This document shows, one piece after another, positions 1 to 12,675 of a DNA stretch of 64,000 nt. The translations under genes were made by a program, and so were the position numbers. The number at the start of each line of letters is the position of its first letter. The first letter of the stretch is position 1. The notes below the pieces were generated by a model. The model worked only from the letters and a program-made list of their open reading frames with translations, was not told the DNA's origin and did not search any database. Source of the stretch: Cryptomeria japonica (taxonomy: Eukaryota; Streptophyta; Pinopsida; Cupressales; Cupressaceae); assembly GCF_030272615.1 (NCBI RefSeq), contig NC_081407.1, positions 375,451,018 through 375,515,017 on the forward strand. Reading direction: 5' to 3'.

Positions 1-1045
1 CTTTTTTTGATAGGTATGCTACAACATGGAATCCTCATAGCCAACTTGCCCGAGACAATAGACTCCACACTAATTTATTGTTGGATCCATGCATGGTTAA
101 TACAAACCAAATTCTGTCTGCTCACCCTTTCTCTGATTATGAGGAACTAGTCAATGTTGTTCAGTGGCATACAAAATGATCTACTCATACTTACTTAAAA
201 AAAAAGGCCCAACCCTCCATTGTCGATACAGGGCTCCTTGGCCTAAGCAAGATTTTTCAATGCTGATTATTGATATTGACTGCAAGCCATGTTATCAACT
301 AGAAAGAAATGACAATCGTTTAAATACTCACAACCCAATTATGCTAGCAATATGACATGCAAATGTTGATTTCCAGCCTATTTATTCCAAAATGGTTGTT
401 CTGCAATATATCTCCAAATATGCTTCAAAAACAGAACAAAAATCAGAGGATGTTGATGTGTTGAAGAAAATAGTTGCTACAACTAATACTCAAGATACCA
501 TCTTGCTAGCATACCAAAAATTCATGATGGGGATAGTTGTTGATCGAGACATCAGCGCACAGAAAACTTGCCATATGTTGCAAAAGCTACCATTGATTAG
601 TTGTAGCCATCATTTTGTCTCCCTTAATGTTAGCAGGAAGGTCCTCCATCATATTACTGATCAAAATGACAATGTCAAACTTTTCAAATTTTATATTTTT
701 GCTTATATGGAAAGGCCTATTGAATTGGAAAAAGTCTCACTAATAAAATCAACACAACAATTTTCATACAATAGCCAGCGTAAGAAGCATAAATGACAAA
801 AACTGCAAAAACAAGCAATTGTCAATGTCTACCCCCAATTTAAAACCTCTTCGAATGAGGATGATCACAACTTTGAAGCCTATTGTTGGACTGAGTTGCT
901 CTTGTGCAAAACCTTTCATCATATTCCTACAGATATAGGTACATCAATAGACCAAATCATTGCAAATTTGAAGCTATTGTACATGGATGGTTACTCACGT
1001 TGGCATATTTATGGAAAAGGAACAAGAATGCACAATAGAGAATGA
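1..1045 (+). pseudogene. Helitron Rep-side (Helitron-like N) domain, broken
   Basis: One reading frame (codons starting at positions 2 mod 3) runs through most of this stretch. It carries Helitron landmarks: KCRYRAPW-like text near 225 (here HCRYRAPWPKQ), NPIMLAI followed by a stop where a Trp is expected (TGA, near 352), then HANVDFQP and YISKYASKTEQKSE near 400-450. Another TGA lies at 794-796, after which the same frame continues (VNVYPQF, WTELLLCKTFHHIP, MDGYSRW) to a TGA at 1043-1045. A further piece in a shifted frame (EWEYLSQMYASN, INFDWTEPHP) links to the helicase. In intact elements this region holds the Rep endonuclease that nicks DNA for rolling-circle transposition. The catalytic HUH part lies upstream or is lost. 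Confidence 0.85.
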
Positions 1046-1299
1046 TGCAGACTCTAATGATAATGATTTCTTACATTCACACAATGAAGACTAGTATGAA
1101 TGGGAGTACCTTTCACAAATGTACGCTTCTAACAAAATCATCAGCAATGATCTCCAAGTGTTGGGTAGATGTGATTAAGATATTAACTTTGATTGGACTG
1201 AACCACATCCCACTGATCCACTTCATCATACTAATGTTAACTTCATTTTCACAAATAAAATAAATTGCTAGCCTACCCTTATCCAACCAGCTTCTTCTA

Positions 1300-2650
1300 C
1301 CACTAATGCATTCCCTTTGGCGGCAAAACAAAAACTTGCACTTGACCTTATTCTTGCCCATTATGCATCTCATCAAACCGTACCACCTTTCCGTATGATT
1401 ATACAAGGGACTCTAGGAACTGGCAAATCATTTTTGATATAATGCATTAGAAAAAAACTAAACCTTTCCACTAATCTACAACACAATCCTTTGCTTGTAC
1501 TTGCCCCAACCGACATTTCTGCATATAATATCCAAGCAACAACAATCCATGCTGCCCTGTGCATCCCTCTTAGAGATATGAAACCTTTGACAGGCCAATC
1601 TTTAATGTTCTTCCAAGAACAATACAAACAATTACAATATATTATAATTGATGAAATGAGCTTTTTGGGTCCTAAATTTCTTTTGAAAATTGACAGCAGA
1701 TTACGTCAAGCATTCCCTCACCAACAACATGAACCATTTGGAGGTATCTCAATAATCCTTGTAGGTGACCTTGGTCAACTACGTCATGTAATGGACAAGC
1801 CTTTACATATACATCACATTCTACAACCCTTGCATTATGGCACTCTTTCCAAACTGTGGTTACCTTGGATACAAGTTTCCGACAGCAAGGTACCTCAGAT
1901 ATCCAATAACAATTTCATGCAATCTTGTAGAACATTAGAATTTTCAATGCGCTCGAAACAGATTGGGAAGCTCTTATGTCTTGATCCTCCACTAAACTAG
2001 TTGTTGATGATAACAAACACTTTGACTGTTCAATTCATTTATTTGCAACAAATGCATCAGCCAAACACCATAATACTAAAATGTTAAAACAACTGCACTT
2101 ACCTGTTGCACGATGTCTTGCCCAAGTTCCAAGGAAAACTAACATTTCATATGATAATGATGAACAACTCCCTTCAGAAATACTCCTCTCCCTCAATGAA
2201 CAAGTAACGTTAATTGCTAATCTATGGATACAAGCTGGCTTGGTCAATGACTCATTAGGACAAATTAAATCCATTGTCTATGATACAAATTTTAAATCTC
2301 CTGACTTGCCAAAGTACGTGGTTCTTGAGTTCAAAAATTATACTGGACCTCATTGAGACAATGCAAATCCTAAATTTGTACCTATACCACCTATTACTCG
2401 AGGTAGTCGTACTCAACTCCCCCTTACTATTCACAAATCCCAAGGCCTCACTTTGGACAAAGAAACATTAGATATTGGAAAGACTGAAAAACAGAGGCTG
2501 ACCTTCACTACAATCTCACGAGTGAAATCACTTGAAGATCTAAGAATAGAGCCACCTTTCACTTTTGAAAGGTACTCAAAATTACAAAGCAATGCTTATA
2601 CAACTATCAAGAAGAAAGAAGAAAATAGATTGGTCGCTCTCTCCAATTAG
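1300..2650 (+). pseudogene. Helitron PIF1-type helicase domain, broken
   Basis: This is the SF1B DNA helicase half of a Helitron transposase. Motifs appear in order: Walker A as GTLGTGKSFLI at 1410-1439 (GTGKS codons 1416-1430), Walker B as IIIDEMSFLG at about 1641-1670, motif III as VGDLGQLR at 1761-1784, and the C-terminal TIHKSQGLTLDK at about 2426-2461, followed by DIGKTEKQ and TTISRVKSLEDLRI. Breaks: a TAA at 1440-1442 right after Walker A with the frame continuing; a frame change near 1840; further stops around 1900; and a TGA at 2354-2356. The order and spacing match Helitron helicases, so this is one decayed gene rather than unrelated ORFs. It is not expected to give an active protein. 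Confidence 0.9.
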
Positions 2651-3348
2651 ATGTCTACATCACCCCCCAATCATCCACTCTAATCAACAACAACATCAGG
2701 TATGCCACTCCACACTTTCACTTCCACTCCTCCCTTTTCCTTTTAAATTTTTGCACTCTCTTCATTTTTACTATGCATATGATAAATAACGCCACTTCTT
2801 TTCTTGCAGGGTCCATTTTAACTATTGTTCCACTACTTGTTGTTCATACATACACCCCCATTAAAGGGTTTTCTTCCTCCACTTGCAATTTCTACACACA
2901 ACAATGTTTAACCTTTGCCTCACGTTATCAGGTATTGCAGCACTTTTGTATGTTGCCATCTCTTTGCATGCTAATTTCACATTTAATGATTCCACCACCA
3001 AATTTCCCCATAACGTCTCTAAAAAAGGTATAGCTATCTCTTTTTGTTAGGCTGTCCATTCTGGTTGAAAATCCATTAAATGATTTTTAGTTTACTCTTG
3101 TTTTCAACTGTAAGAAATAGTTTAATACAAAATGTTCATGATTACTTTTTCCTCCACTGGGTAACTAAGTTGTGACATTATACTCCTCGTCTGCCACTCC
3201 TTTAAATTGGAGCAAAATTAGGTATGTAAAGTTTTGAACTTTTTTTGTTATGAAGATGTTGTACCAATTATTGTAATCTCTCCAAAAAATGCAAGTATAT
3301 TCCTTACTAATTTATTCCGATCGAACCAATTTCTCTGTAACCTTCTAG

Positions 3349-4673
3349 AATGTCTCACTGATGATGTTTAACCTCGTCTGTTTGCTATTAGGGAGAGGAG
3401 ATAAAGAAATGAATTTGAGTTGCTTCATATATACAATGCAACTCAAAAACACACCAGGTAATGGGGTTCAAACCTATATCATCACTATTCTTCTTGTATT
3501 CATTTATATGGTTACTACCTAACCACTGTTACCAATTCAGGCTACCTTTTACCTGCTCAATTTCAAAATACTGCACTATCTATTTACAATCAATGTTGTT
3601 CTAATAATGTAGCATTTCTATATCACTGATTTTCTACTCTTTTACAATATTAAACTTCTCTTCCATGCACCAAATCAAGATTGTAATTCGACCACCAATG
3701 CAGAAGGAAAACAAAAGGGAAGAAACACATGGAATCTATTCAGTTTTGTACGTAAATAGCTGTCTGATTAAGATTTATCCTCAAAGAAAGTATCTACTAC
3801 AAGATATGTTGTTCCAAAAAATTCACTCTTCAGAGGTTTTACTCTTTCAATTGCATAGTTCGATTAGTTCCATTGTTTTCCTTTCTTTGTTGTGAAAATT
3901 GGCATCACACAATCCACAAAACATTCAAACCATCGCCTAAAATAATGTTTCTAAATTTTGTTGTTGCTTCACTTTCACAGGCTATAATATTTGATGTCTT
4001 TTCTACTTCTACATGCACTTTCAACATTTTAAGTGTTCACTACTCTTTCAGTCACTCCCCTCTGAAAATTCATCCCCCAATTCCACTCTCTCCAATGTCT
4101 TGTCGATGATTTTTAACCTACTTTACTTGCTATTACGGAGACAAGCTAAAGAAAAAGATTGAACCTCCTTCATCTATACAATGCAACTGAAAAAACCAGC
4201 AGGTAATGACACTGAAACCTATATCATCACTAATCTACCTATATTTGTTTATATGTTCACTGCCTAAGCACTGTTATAGGTTCAGGCTGGCTTTTACCTA
4301 CACAATTTCAAAAACTACACTGTCTCTTTACAAACAATGTTGTTCTAATAATGGACCGCTTCTACATCACTAATTTTCTATTTTTTTTAATATTAAAGTT
4401 GTCTTCGATGCAACAATCAAGGTTCTAATTCAACCACCAATGTAGAAGGAAAATAAAAGTGAACAAACGCGTCCAAGCTATTCAGTTTTGTAAGTAAATA
4501 ACTCCCTCATTAAGCTTTATCCTCAAACAAAGTATCTACTACAAGATATGTTGTTCCTAAAAATTAACTCTTACCAGGTTGTACTATTTAAATTGCATAG
4601 TTAGATTGCTTGCATTGTTTTTCTTTTTTGGTTATAAAAATTGGCGTTGTACAATCCACAAAACAGTCACTTT
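3349..4673 (+). repeat. Two diverged direct repeats, period ~744 bp, in Helitron tail
   Basis: Copy A (3349-3930) and copy B (4093-4673) align over their length: both start with an AATGTCT...GATGATTTTTAACCT-type sequence, share TTTACCT, CAATGTTGTTCTAATAATG, ATTCAGTTTTGTA and AAGTATCTACTACAAGATATG, and end in CAATCCACAAAACA. Divergence is substantial, so the duplication is old. Between them (3931-4092) lies a segment that recurs at about 5628-5765. No coding function is seen; the ORFs here are short and not conserved between copies. Confidence 0.75.
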
Positions 4674-5627
4674 AATATATGTTCTTATATTGTTACTCAA
4701 CATTTTCCATAATTTCCTCCCTTGAAAGGTTGTATTGTTTGAACTGCATAGCTGGAGCAACTAACCTCGCCATATCCATGTGCTTTCCTTTTCACAATTG
4801 CATTACCAAAATTTGCAAACATTCATTGACCAATTGGTTATGTTATTCATTAAGTCTATACTACACTTTCAAATTCAACAGTCTAAAATTACCTATTGTG
4901 TTTTATCCAAAACTAATTCATTATTCTATACGACATTTATGTCATCATTTCAAAACACCAAATCTTCATTTCAAAATGATGACATTTTCTTGTTATAGAT
5001 TTTATTTTATTTCATGGTTAATCTTCTTCATTATTGTGCATATTATGGACAAATATATTTATTTTCAAATAATTTTAATATTGTAATTTTTTTTGTGAAT
5101 TCTCACACAAGCTGCACAAAATCTACATTTAGAAAAATAACCAGCTGCATGCTCATCTAAGAGCTTATGTTTCTATGTGCATATTCACTAAATTAACAAA
5201 TGCTCTATATTAATAAGTTTTTTCTGCCACATAGGTTCAAAGTATAAACATCTCGACCGTGACAAACCAGACTTCCAACGCCCATTCCTCATCACATACA
5301 AATGACAGGTAACACCGACCTTTCTTCTCTCTTTGCTCTTCGAACATTCAATAATTTACCCCATACATTGTTTTTCTTCACACTCCAAACAAATCTTCTA
5401 TGTTTAACTTAAATATTTCTCCACCCTTCTCACTTCACATTATCTCTTCCACACACTATAAAACAATTTTTTGCTCACTTTAGCTCACTTCATTTTGTTT
5501 CCTCCCCCTGTAGGATTTAATCTTCACATCTCATCAGCTTCTTGTTAATGATTACACATCGGATGGTTTGCTCCTAATAAGTGCTTCAAAATATACTTGA
5601 CACATTCTTGTAGAGATTTACAAAATA

Positions 5628-5765
5628 TAATTCAAATCATCGCCAACAATAATGTTCCAAAAAAATTTTCATACTTCACTTCGACTGGCTATAATATTTG
5701 ATGTCTTCTCCACTTCTACATTCTCTTTCCTCATTTTAAGTGTTCCAATTTGTTTCACTCCTCAG
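5628..5765 (+). repeat. Third, partial copy of the Helitron-tail repeat
   Basis: The text around GGCTATAATATTTGATGTCT, followed by CACTTCTACAT and TTTTAAGTGTTC, matches the spacer after copy A (about 3925-4060) with scattered differences. The tail thus contains at least three pieces of one ancestral repeat. No coding sequence is apparent. Confidence 0.6.
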
Positions 5766-5792
5766 TTTGCAAATGCCTCCCCAATCTTAGCC

Positions 5793-5839
5793 TCGCCTAT
5801 CGGCGACCTGTTGCAGGCACTTCTCCTACAACTCCTAGT
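5793..5839 (+). other. Candidate Helitron 3' terminus (hairpin + CTAG|T)
   Basis: A perfect 5-bp stem (TCGCC / GGCGA, about 5793-5806) and a second stem GTTGCAGG / CCTACAAC (5810-5817 with 5825-5832, one mismatch) lie just before CTAG at 5835-5838, followed by T. Helitrons end in CTRR and insert between A and T, normally with a hairpin about 10-12 nt before the end. Here the nearest stem is only 2 nt away, so the match is imperfect. Confidence 0.3.
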
Positions 5840-6234
5840 TAAATTTCTATTGTATTTTTAAATTGAAGCTGATTTGACTAAAGAATCTTAAAAAAATTCA
5901 TGAACAAGTAATATATTCATATCACAAATTATAATAAAAACTTAATAATTTTTTTAAAATATACTATATTTTATTATAATATATAAAATTATTGATGCAT
6001 ATCTCCAAGATTTCATTTGCCATTATTAAGATTGCTCAACTCATTTATGTTTGATGCCTCAACTCATTTATCATCTACTTACTTCATGTCTAACTTACTT
6101 TATCATTAACATAACCATTTAGGCAATAATGCAAAAAATAGATTATGAACTGACATCATACCATATTACTCACTTTTAAATTTTTATTTCTCTTAGCTAA
6201 TCATGTAAGGTAAATTACAACCATCAAGCTCCTA

Positions 6235-6665
6235 GCATTTCACATTAGTCAATAGGTTTAGTTTTAGGTTAAACCAATAAATAATTGCATGGTTGGTTTT
6301 TGTGGTGCGGTTATGAAACAATTTTAGTTTGGTATTGCCTATTTAAAGGCACCCCAAATGAATATTAATATATTATGTTTTAATTTTTTCTTATATCACC
6401 TTCATATGGTATAAGAGAAACAAAGCAATGCCTAGGTGTGGCATCGAGGATGATGGGGTTAAACATTGTTTTTATGCGCTATTGTTGCATGAAGAGTGTG
6501 AATGTATCAAAAAACTATTGATAACATATCAGTTCTAGGCATGTAGAGGAGGTGTAATTACTTAGTAGGTTAGTATAACACAATGAGAGTCTTGAATGTT
6601 AAAGGTGCACCATTTATAAAATTTTCTGGTCATGTATGACACCATTCAAAAAGCGATTTGAATGA
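6235..6665 (+). mobile_element. Short-LTR retroelement remnant: LTR plus primer-binding site
   Basis: 6235-6404 matches the ~175-bp LTR seen at 23834-24008 (shared: ACATTAGT, AGGTTTAGTT, TTTGGTATT, CTATTTAAAGGCA, GAATGAATAT, TTCTTATAT, CCTTCA). It is followed at 6407-6418 by TGGTATAAGAGA, close to the TGGTATCAGAGC primer-binding site of many Copia elements (initiator Met tRNA). The next ~245 bases match 18871-19113. So this is the 5' end of an element (LTR, PBS, start of the internal region) with no visible gene or 3' LTR nearby. Confidence 0.7.
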
Positions 6666-8606
6666 AATCCATGCCTAAAATCCATCTCTTCATTTGTTTT
6701 TCACTTATATACCTAAATTCTATAGTTGGTTGTGTCCAATGTGGAGGTGAATGAATTTTCTTGGTTTAAAGATCAACTTCAAGTAAATGAATTTCACATT
6801 GTGCTTGAGAACGTTCAATCAGATTGCAAAGCTCTATCCATAGGCAATGTATGGAAAGGTAAGTATGATAGAGCTTGACATATAAATCATGAAGAGAATA
6901 GATGTCTTATACTGGACAATAGTTTTTTTCTTCTAACTAGTGCCTAGATAGATACATAATACAAACATTGGTTTTATGCAAAATCTATGGATTGGGGACT
7001 TGTTTCATTTCCTTTGTGAAGTATTTTGTAATTGATTAAATTGGGAGAGGGCCCTAATTTGATACATAATAGGGTAGAACTCACAAGTAGTGTTCTCACC
7101 AACACCTACAAAGAGGAAACCCCTTTGTAGAAAGAGAGACTTTTACCCAGAACACTCGATTAGCGGGAACAAGGATCATGAGTTCTCAAAGGCTTACACT
7201 TTCAGAATATAGGGGTTTAGAAGAACGCCCCAAATCATATTCTATCCCAAAAAAATTGTGCTTGCAATAAGCCATTAAAGGAATAAAAAAAATATGATGA
7301 GTTTTGAAAGGCTTCTTGCAACCTTTTACTATCAAGACAAGGAGGAGACTACAAGGGTGTTAAATGCATTTAGTTTTGGAAGGTATCCAAAAACCTTTTG
7401 AAATAGAAAAAACTTATCTAATAAAAAAGAACACAAAACAAAAAATATATACAATGGATAAGAGCAAACAAACCAATAGGGTTTTGAAAGGCATCTTTGA
7501 ACTTTTTATAAAAAGTAGACCCCTCCATAAAACATACCTTGGCCCACCCCAATAGGACTACAATCTAAAAAGTCACCTTGACTCAAGAATTTCTTGGACA
7601 TAGTAGAAGACCATAAGGAGATAGAAGCACTAGGAAGTGGGTTGTTTAACCAACCACCCAAAAGAAGCATAGGAGGATGAGGGACAACAAAGAAAGAAGA
7701 ACTATCTGAAGAAGAAAATGACATCCCTTGAGGGAAGTCACTTGCCATCAAAGAAGTACAAGAGAAGGAAGTAGAGCCCTCTTTGATTAATTTCACATAG
7801 GATAACCAACCCTCAACACACAACCACCTCCAACCCACAACTGGTAGCACCAAACTTGCAACAAAAGAATAATTATCCTCTCCTAAGAAAAGTATAGAAC
7901 CCAAAACCCCAAAGTCCTCAATTAGCCCCCATGCTAAAACCCACCTAAGGTGGACCAAACAACACCCTAGAAGAGGAGGGAAATACACCTTAGAAGAACC
8001 ACTAGGGAAACACACCTTTGAAGCACAAAGCTAATCAATGTAGGTTAAGACAAAATCTGGAAAATATCAAATGTCACAACTACAATAAACCCAGTCACAC
8101 AGCAAGGTAGTGCAGAAGAAATAAAGTTCAAGATCAAACCAAATCAATAAAGGAGGTCGATGTGGAGGATGTCAAAGTTGAAATGAAGAAAATATAGAGA
8201 AATAAGGAAACTATAGAAATGCCAACATCCCACTCTGGTGCAAGTATTTCGTTCGGAAATTGAGTATCTTATGGCTTTGGTGAAGGGGGAGTAATTAGAA
8301 GATCATAATTGTATCCCCAGCCAAAGTTGTTTGAGGTTGTATATAGCAAAAATAAGTGATCTAGTAGTCATTATCATAGCCCATCATAGGATCCAACAAG
8401 TTGTTGCGAAAGTCAAGAATATGGAAGATAGCTCATGTGCATTTAATGCAAAACCCTTGATGAAAAGAATATAAGGAAAGCGCCACAACTAGTTATTTCA
8501 CTGTGAATTAAAAGAACTCAAGAGTTGTGAAAGCAATTAAGGAAATCAAGTGATCTTAGGGTTTCTCCATCAAGTTTTAGGCTAACAATCTACATAATCA
8601 ATAATC
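6666..8606. other. No supported gene
   Basis: AT-rich sequence with scattered stops in all frames. Around 7290-7515 the phrase TTTTGAAAGGC(A/T)TCTT recurs at short spacing. A 169-codon minus-strand ORF (7506-8015) has a composition unlike a normal protein and no recognisable motif, so it is not called. The last ~100 bases lead into the pseudogene starting at 8607 and may be its 5' leader. Confidence 0.4.
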
Positions 8607-11580
8607 ATGGTTTCCCCCATAGTTGTCGATGTTGTTGACAAGCCTCGACTAGTATTCACAAAGACACCCTATGTGGCAATTTAGACAGATCCTAGTGGAG
8701 CATTTTTTAAAATTCTGATTGGAGTTGTTTTGGTAGAAGATGTCAGGGGTTATATCTATGTCAAGCGAGAAGAATCCATTCATCACAAAAGGATGTTAGA
8801 TAGCTAGACCGAATAGATAGCTGATTAGCAAGGCAAGGTCAAATCAAAATTCACCAACGTAGTCCAGAAGAACTTGAACACATGGAATAACTTTCCAAAT
8901 TTCTGTCATGATGAGAAATGGGTCAAATTGGAAATGAGCAGATTTCATGACAGTTATATCTTGTTGGAACAAAACCATACGATAACCAAGGAAGTGATGA
9001 AACCTATCATAGGTTTGAGTGACTTCGATGAAGTTCTTAGACCAAAGTTGGAAAAATTTAAATTTATCATAGAATTAATTGGTGCCACATTTGACAAGCG
9101 TTCACTAGCCATCGACTATGTCAGAAATACAACAGATAAGTATCTTTCTCTAATGGTTGGGAACAAAATTTATTTGACATATAGAAAAAATTCCATTTCT
9201 GCTACCATTGTGCATATGGCTTATGAGATGGCAGAGTTAAACAAAGATTTTGACTTCTGCTAAATCCTGCGAAAATAATTTATGGAGAATCTTGTTCAGT
9301 GCAGGGAGAAGAAGCACTCATTCAAATTCGGTACCCTATCACTATGTATCCTATTCTACTTCATGGAAGTGTTACTTGGTCATGGTAGGGTTTTTTGGTC
9401 TCAAGAGAAACTGGTAGCTCATCAAATTGTAGATAGGCTTAAAGGATTTATTAATGAGAAGGTCAGAGAAGAAGAGTTTACGATGTTCTTTGTCATATTT
9501 CAAATGAACATGGAAAATCGAGATAGAATACCAAATGAGATTGTTGAGAAGTACAAAAAGGACATCACATTTATAATTACAAGTGGCAAATGCTACTTGG
9601 AAGCTATTGTACCTTGAAAAGTTAGGGTCCCTCCTTTTGGATATGAAGTTTCATATTATATTGTTTATGACGTAACTAAAGTTATCTTGGAGAGTTCGAT
9701 AGATAAATGCCAATAATATTTTGGGATTGTTGATGAAAAATCCTTACAAGTCGGGATGGAACTCACCAAGAAAGACTGTGAAAAGAGAATGAAAAAGGTC
9801 ATTCAAGAATCCATGGACAAGGCCAATCTGACTGAGGAAAAAATTTCCAACATCAGTTGATCTAGAAGACTCGGTGTATCCAAAATAGCCAATGCATGTC
9901 CGGCAGAGCTTCCCTCCTCAAGCTCCCCAAAGAAGAAAATCAAAATACAAAGAAAAACTATTTTCTTGGAGTCCGAGGAAGATGTTGAAGAAACTGTGCA
10001 GTAACAGATACATGTCCAGAAGTCCAAAGCAAAGAAGGTCAAGCAACCAATCCATGCAAAAAGTATCTATGAATTTGTCACTCAAGGCAGGAGTCCAAGG
10101 GAGGTAGGTAATCTATTTACTAATGCTAGTGATAAAAATTAGAATGCCATAATTAAAGGTTTTATTATGTATTGTGTAAAATTTGAAGCTATAATTGAAG
10201 AATATAAAAATATAGTTCCAAATGAATTGTATGAAGAGTTAATAAGGATAAGGCATTCTTTTAGAGAAAAGGAATAAGTTATTAAAGATCATATATTTGA
10301 AGTAGTCAACTCCACCCTCTCTCCGGAAAACAAAGCCACCTTATTCGAAGTATGTAAAACAAAGTTAAGAACCAAAAATAACTTAGATCATATCTAATGC
10401 TTGGTGTACCCAATGCCAAAGACAAGGTTTAGAAAGAGATCATAGATATAGTTGTGTGTATTGCCAAGAACCATGGTTTTCTCTCCTTTGATACCAATAC
10501 CACCATCAGTATACCTAAGGATGTGCATTTTACTGTCTCTGAAAATAAATATGATCCCTCAAATTATCCGATGGATGTGAATGATGTTTCTACCATGGAA
10601 ATTATTGTAGATAATATTATGGACAACAATGATGCTCCTGAAACCTTTGAAGTCCCTCAGGTCAATCCTAGATCCGATAAGGGCAAAGAAGTTGAAGGTT
10701 CTAATTTCAATGAAGTCTCCGATAAGGATGAGAAAAACATTCAATGCAACATTCCATTAGAAGTAAAGGAAAATATCCTAGCTAAGGAATCTAATGTGCA
10801 TGTATCCATAATTGGAACCAATCTCGGATCCTCAAAAGATGCATGGAAGAAGATATTCTTTTCTCTATTGGTACTCCTGCCAATCACATCTTATACTGCT
10901 ATACTTGAATGTCAGTTAGATCTGGATATTCTGAGTGTGGAAAAGTGCAAAATATGGATCAAATCCTTAGATAATCAGGTTGATACAATTAGAAATAAGT
11001 ATAAGAAGGAGTTAGTTGATGTTAGAGAAAGGATCTTGCAAGGAATCAAGTGCAAGTATGAATTAGCCTATCAAAATCTTTCCCATCTTATCTCTAAAGG
11101 CCAGTCCTATTTGGAGAATGAAGATATATTGTTTTCTTTTAGTCTACAGTGGTTGGATGCTACTCAAAACATAAAAAATGAGATCAATATTATTGAAGAC
11201 AAGATCTGACAGGAACATGTAAAATTCAAGCTTTCCAAAGACCTATTCGGCTCCGGTGGATCAAAGATTGAGGAACTACATGACAGATACTATGAGCTAC
11301 AACAACAAAGAGATAACATCATTGTTCCACTAGGAATGCTGAGAGATCTTAGCAATGCAAGTATCTCTTTATGAACAAGGCTCTTTCTCATTCTTCAGAT
11401 TTATCTTACACTGATCCCAGTTCTATTCCCGAAGCAGAGAAACTTAATGTGTCCCTTCTGGTTTGGATAGAGTTTCTGACAGAAGTAATCTCTCATTGGG
11501 ACTCACACAAGGACTCTTCCATACCACTCACACCTAGAACCTTAAACAGTTCTCTGGAAATCAGTAGTTGTTCCTGTTAG
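8607..11580 (+). pseudogene. Decayed long ORF upstream of a Copia 3' LTR (third-ORF position), unknown function
   Basis: From an ATG at 8607 (MVSPIVVDVVDKPRLVFTK) one frame runs, with several stops, to about 10400. It includes GYIYVKREESIHHKRML, RFHDSYILLEQNHTITKEV, IGLSDFDEVLRPK, GATFDKRSLAID and later a Lys-rich patch SPKKKIKIQRK. A frame change then gives an acidic stretch and a coiled-coil-like part (10454-11209: DNQVDTIRNKYKKELVDV, LSHLISKGQSYLENE) and a tail to 11580. It is followed directly by polypurine boxes and a 3' LTR, the position of the extra (envelope-like or aORF) gene of Sirevirus-type Copia elements. No catalytic motif was recognised. That it is a gymnosperm retroelement ORF is inference from position and decay. 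Confidence 0.6.
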
Positions 11581-11624
11581 GGTGATTTCATAAGTTTTGA
11601 TACTCTTCTTACAATTTTTCATTA

Positions 11625-11779
11625 TTGCCAAAGGGGGAGTAGTGGTGTTAGGAGTAATTCTGGCAGTTAATTATTTTCTTTCATTTCATGCAAAGACTAT
11701 TGATACTTTATTTCTTGTTAGTATTTCAGAATACTTGCTTTGTATGACATATATTGCCATCAATGAAAAAGGGTGAGAG
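11625..11779 (+). other. Polypurine-tract-like boxes before a 3' LTR
   Basis: Two copies of a polypurine tract context occur: ATTGCCAAAGGGGGAGTAG near 11625-11643 and TTGCCATCAATGAAAAAGGG with GTGAGAG at about 11755-11779, the latter ending directly at TGTTGG, the LTR start. In LTR retroelements this tract primes plus-strand DNA synthesis. Repeated tracts are a known trait of Sirevirus-type Copia elements. Confidence 0.6.
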
Positions 11780-12606
11780 TGTTGGCCTATGGGTAAGTGC
11801 ACCAAGATGGTGAACAAAAAGGGGGGTATAAGTGACCACTTTTTTCTTCTTCTGAAAACAGGTAAACCTAAACTTCAAAGAGATATTTGAAGGTCATGCA
11901 CTAAAAACTAGGAGTTGAGAAAATAATAAGCATTATAGTTCTCTGAATCTAGTTTCTAAACTACTAAAGTTTTTTCAAAATTGGATAATATTAAGAGGGT
12001 CAAACCTTTCACGCACGAAAAACTATTCCTGATTTTTTTAGAAAAATATAACATAGCTGTTTTCGTGCGTTGCAGAAAATATATAGCTAGATCCACTAGT
12101 TTGCAAAAATCTTTAGTAGGATGATAGGTAAGAGTGATATATAGAAGTTGTGTACTTTTTTGTAATTTTCCATTGAGTATTTATTTTTCGTGCACTGGGT
12201 ATACTTGAATCAAAATAATAAAAAATGAAAACTTTTTTTTTTAAAGTGTATATAATCTAATGTAGAACAATAATATGTAATTTATTTTCAATTTGGTCAA
12301 GTATATCAAAAGTTATTAAAAAAAGGTAGACATATTTCTGTGAGGACTGTCAAGGCACTGGTAAAGAAAAATAAAGTTTACTATGCTAACGTTGTCCAAA
12401 AATAGAAAAAATTACATGGTTAGAAAAATTATAAGACGTGTGAGATTATGGTGGTAATTTTAGAGATAGCCACTTGATTATTTGTAAACCCGATGACAAC
12501 AAAGTCAAGAAATCATGTTGGAAGATGAAAAACGTGTAAAGGGACAAAAATTGGGAGAAAATGGGATTGCAAGCCTTAGGGTTGTTTTCCAACCCTCTTA
12601 CCAAGT

Positions 12607-12675
12607 CAAAACCCACACGGGTTTTGAAAAACAAAAAGTACTATTCACATTTCTTCATAACCCGCAAGGGTTTTG
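12607..12675. repeat. Hairpin repeats near left end of the TIR element (2 copies)
   Basis: CAAAACCCACACGGGTTTTG at 12607-12626 is an 8-bp inverted repeat around a 4-base loop. CATAACCCGCAAGGGTTTTG at 12656-12675 has the same arms with a different loop. Each is followed by AAAAACAAAAAGTA and TATTCA, so hairpin plus flank are repeated together. Confidence 0.75.

Larger units (their letters stand above)
1..5838 (+). mobile_element. Helitron-type rolling-circle transposon, decayed, left end outside window
   Basis: The first 2.65 kb encode, in the usual order, a Helitron Rep-side domain and a PIF1-type helicase, both as pseudogenes (separate entries). The next ~3.2 kb is non-coding and contains diverged internal repeats. 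The proposed right end at 5838 rests only on a CTAG followed by T just after a small hairpin, so the boundary is weak while the identity of the coding part is strong. Helitrons replicate through a rolling-circle intermediate and end in CTRR with no target duplication. The 5' TC end is not in the window. Confidence 0.65.

Noticed and set aside
7506-8015. 169-codon minus-strand ORF
   Set aside because: Odd composition (Ser, Phe, Val, Gly rich), no motif, no neighbour or repeat copy in support.
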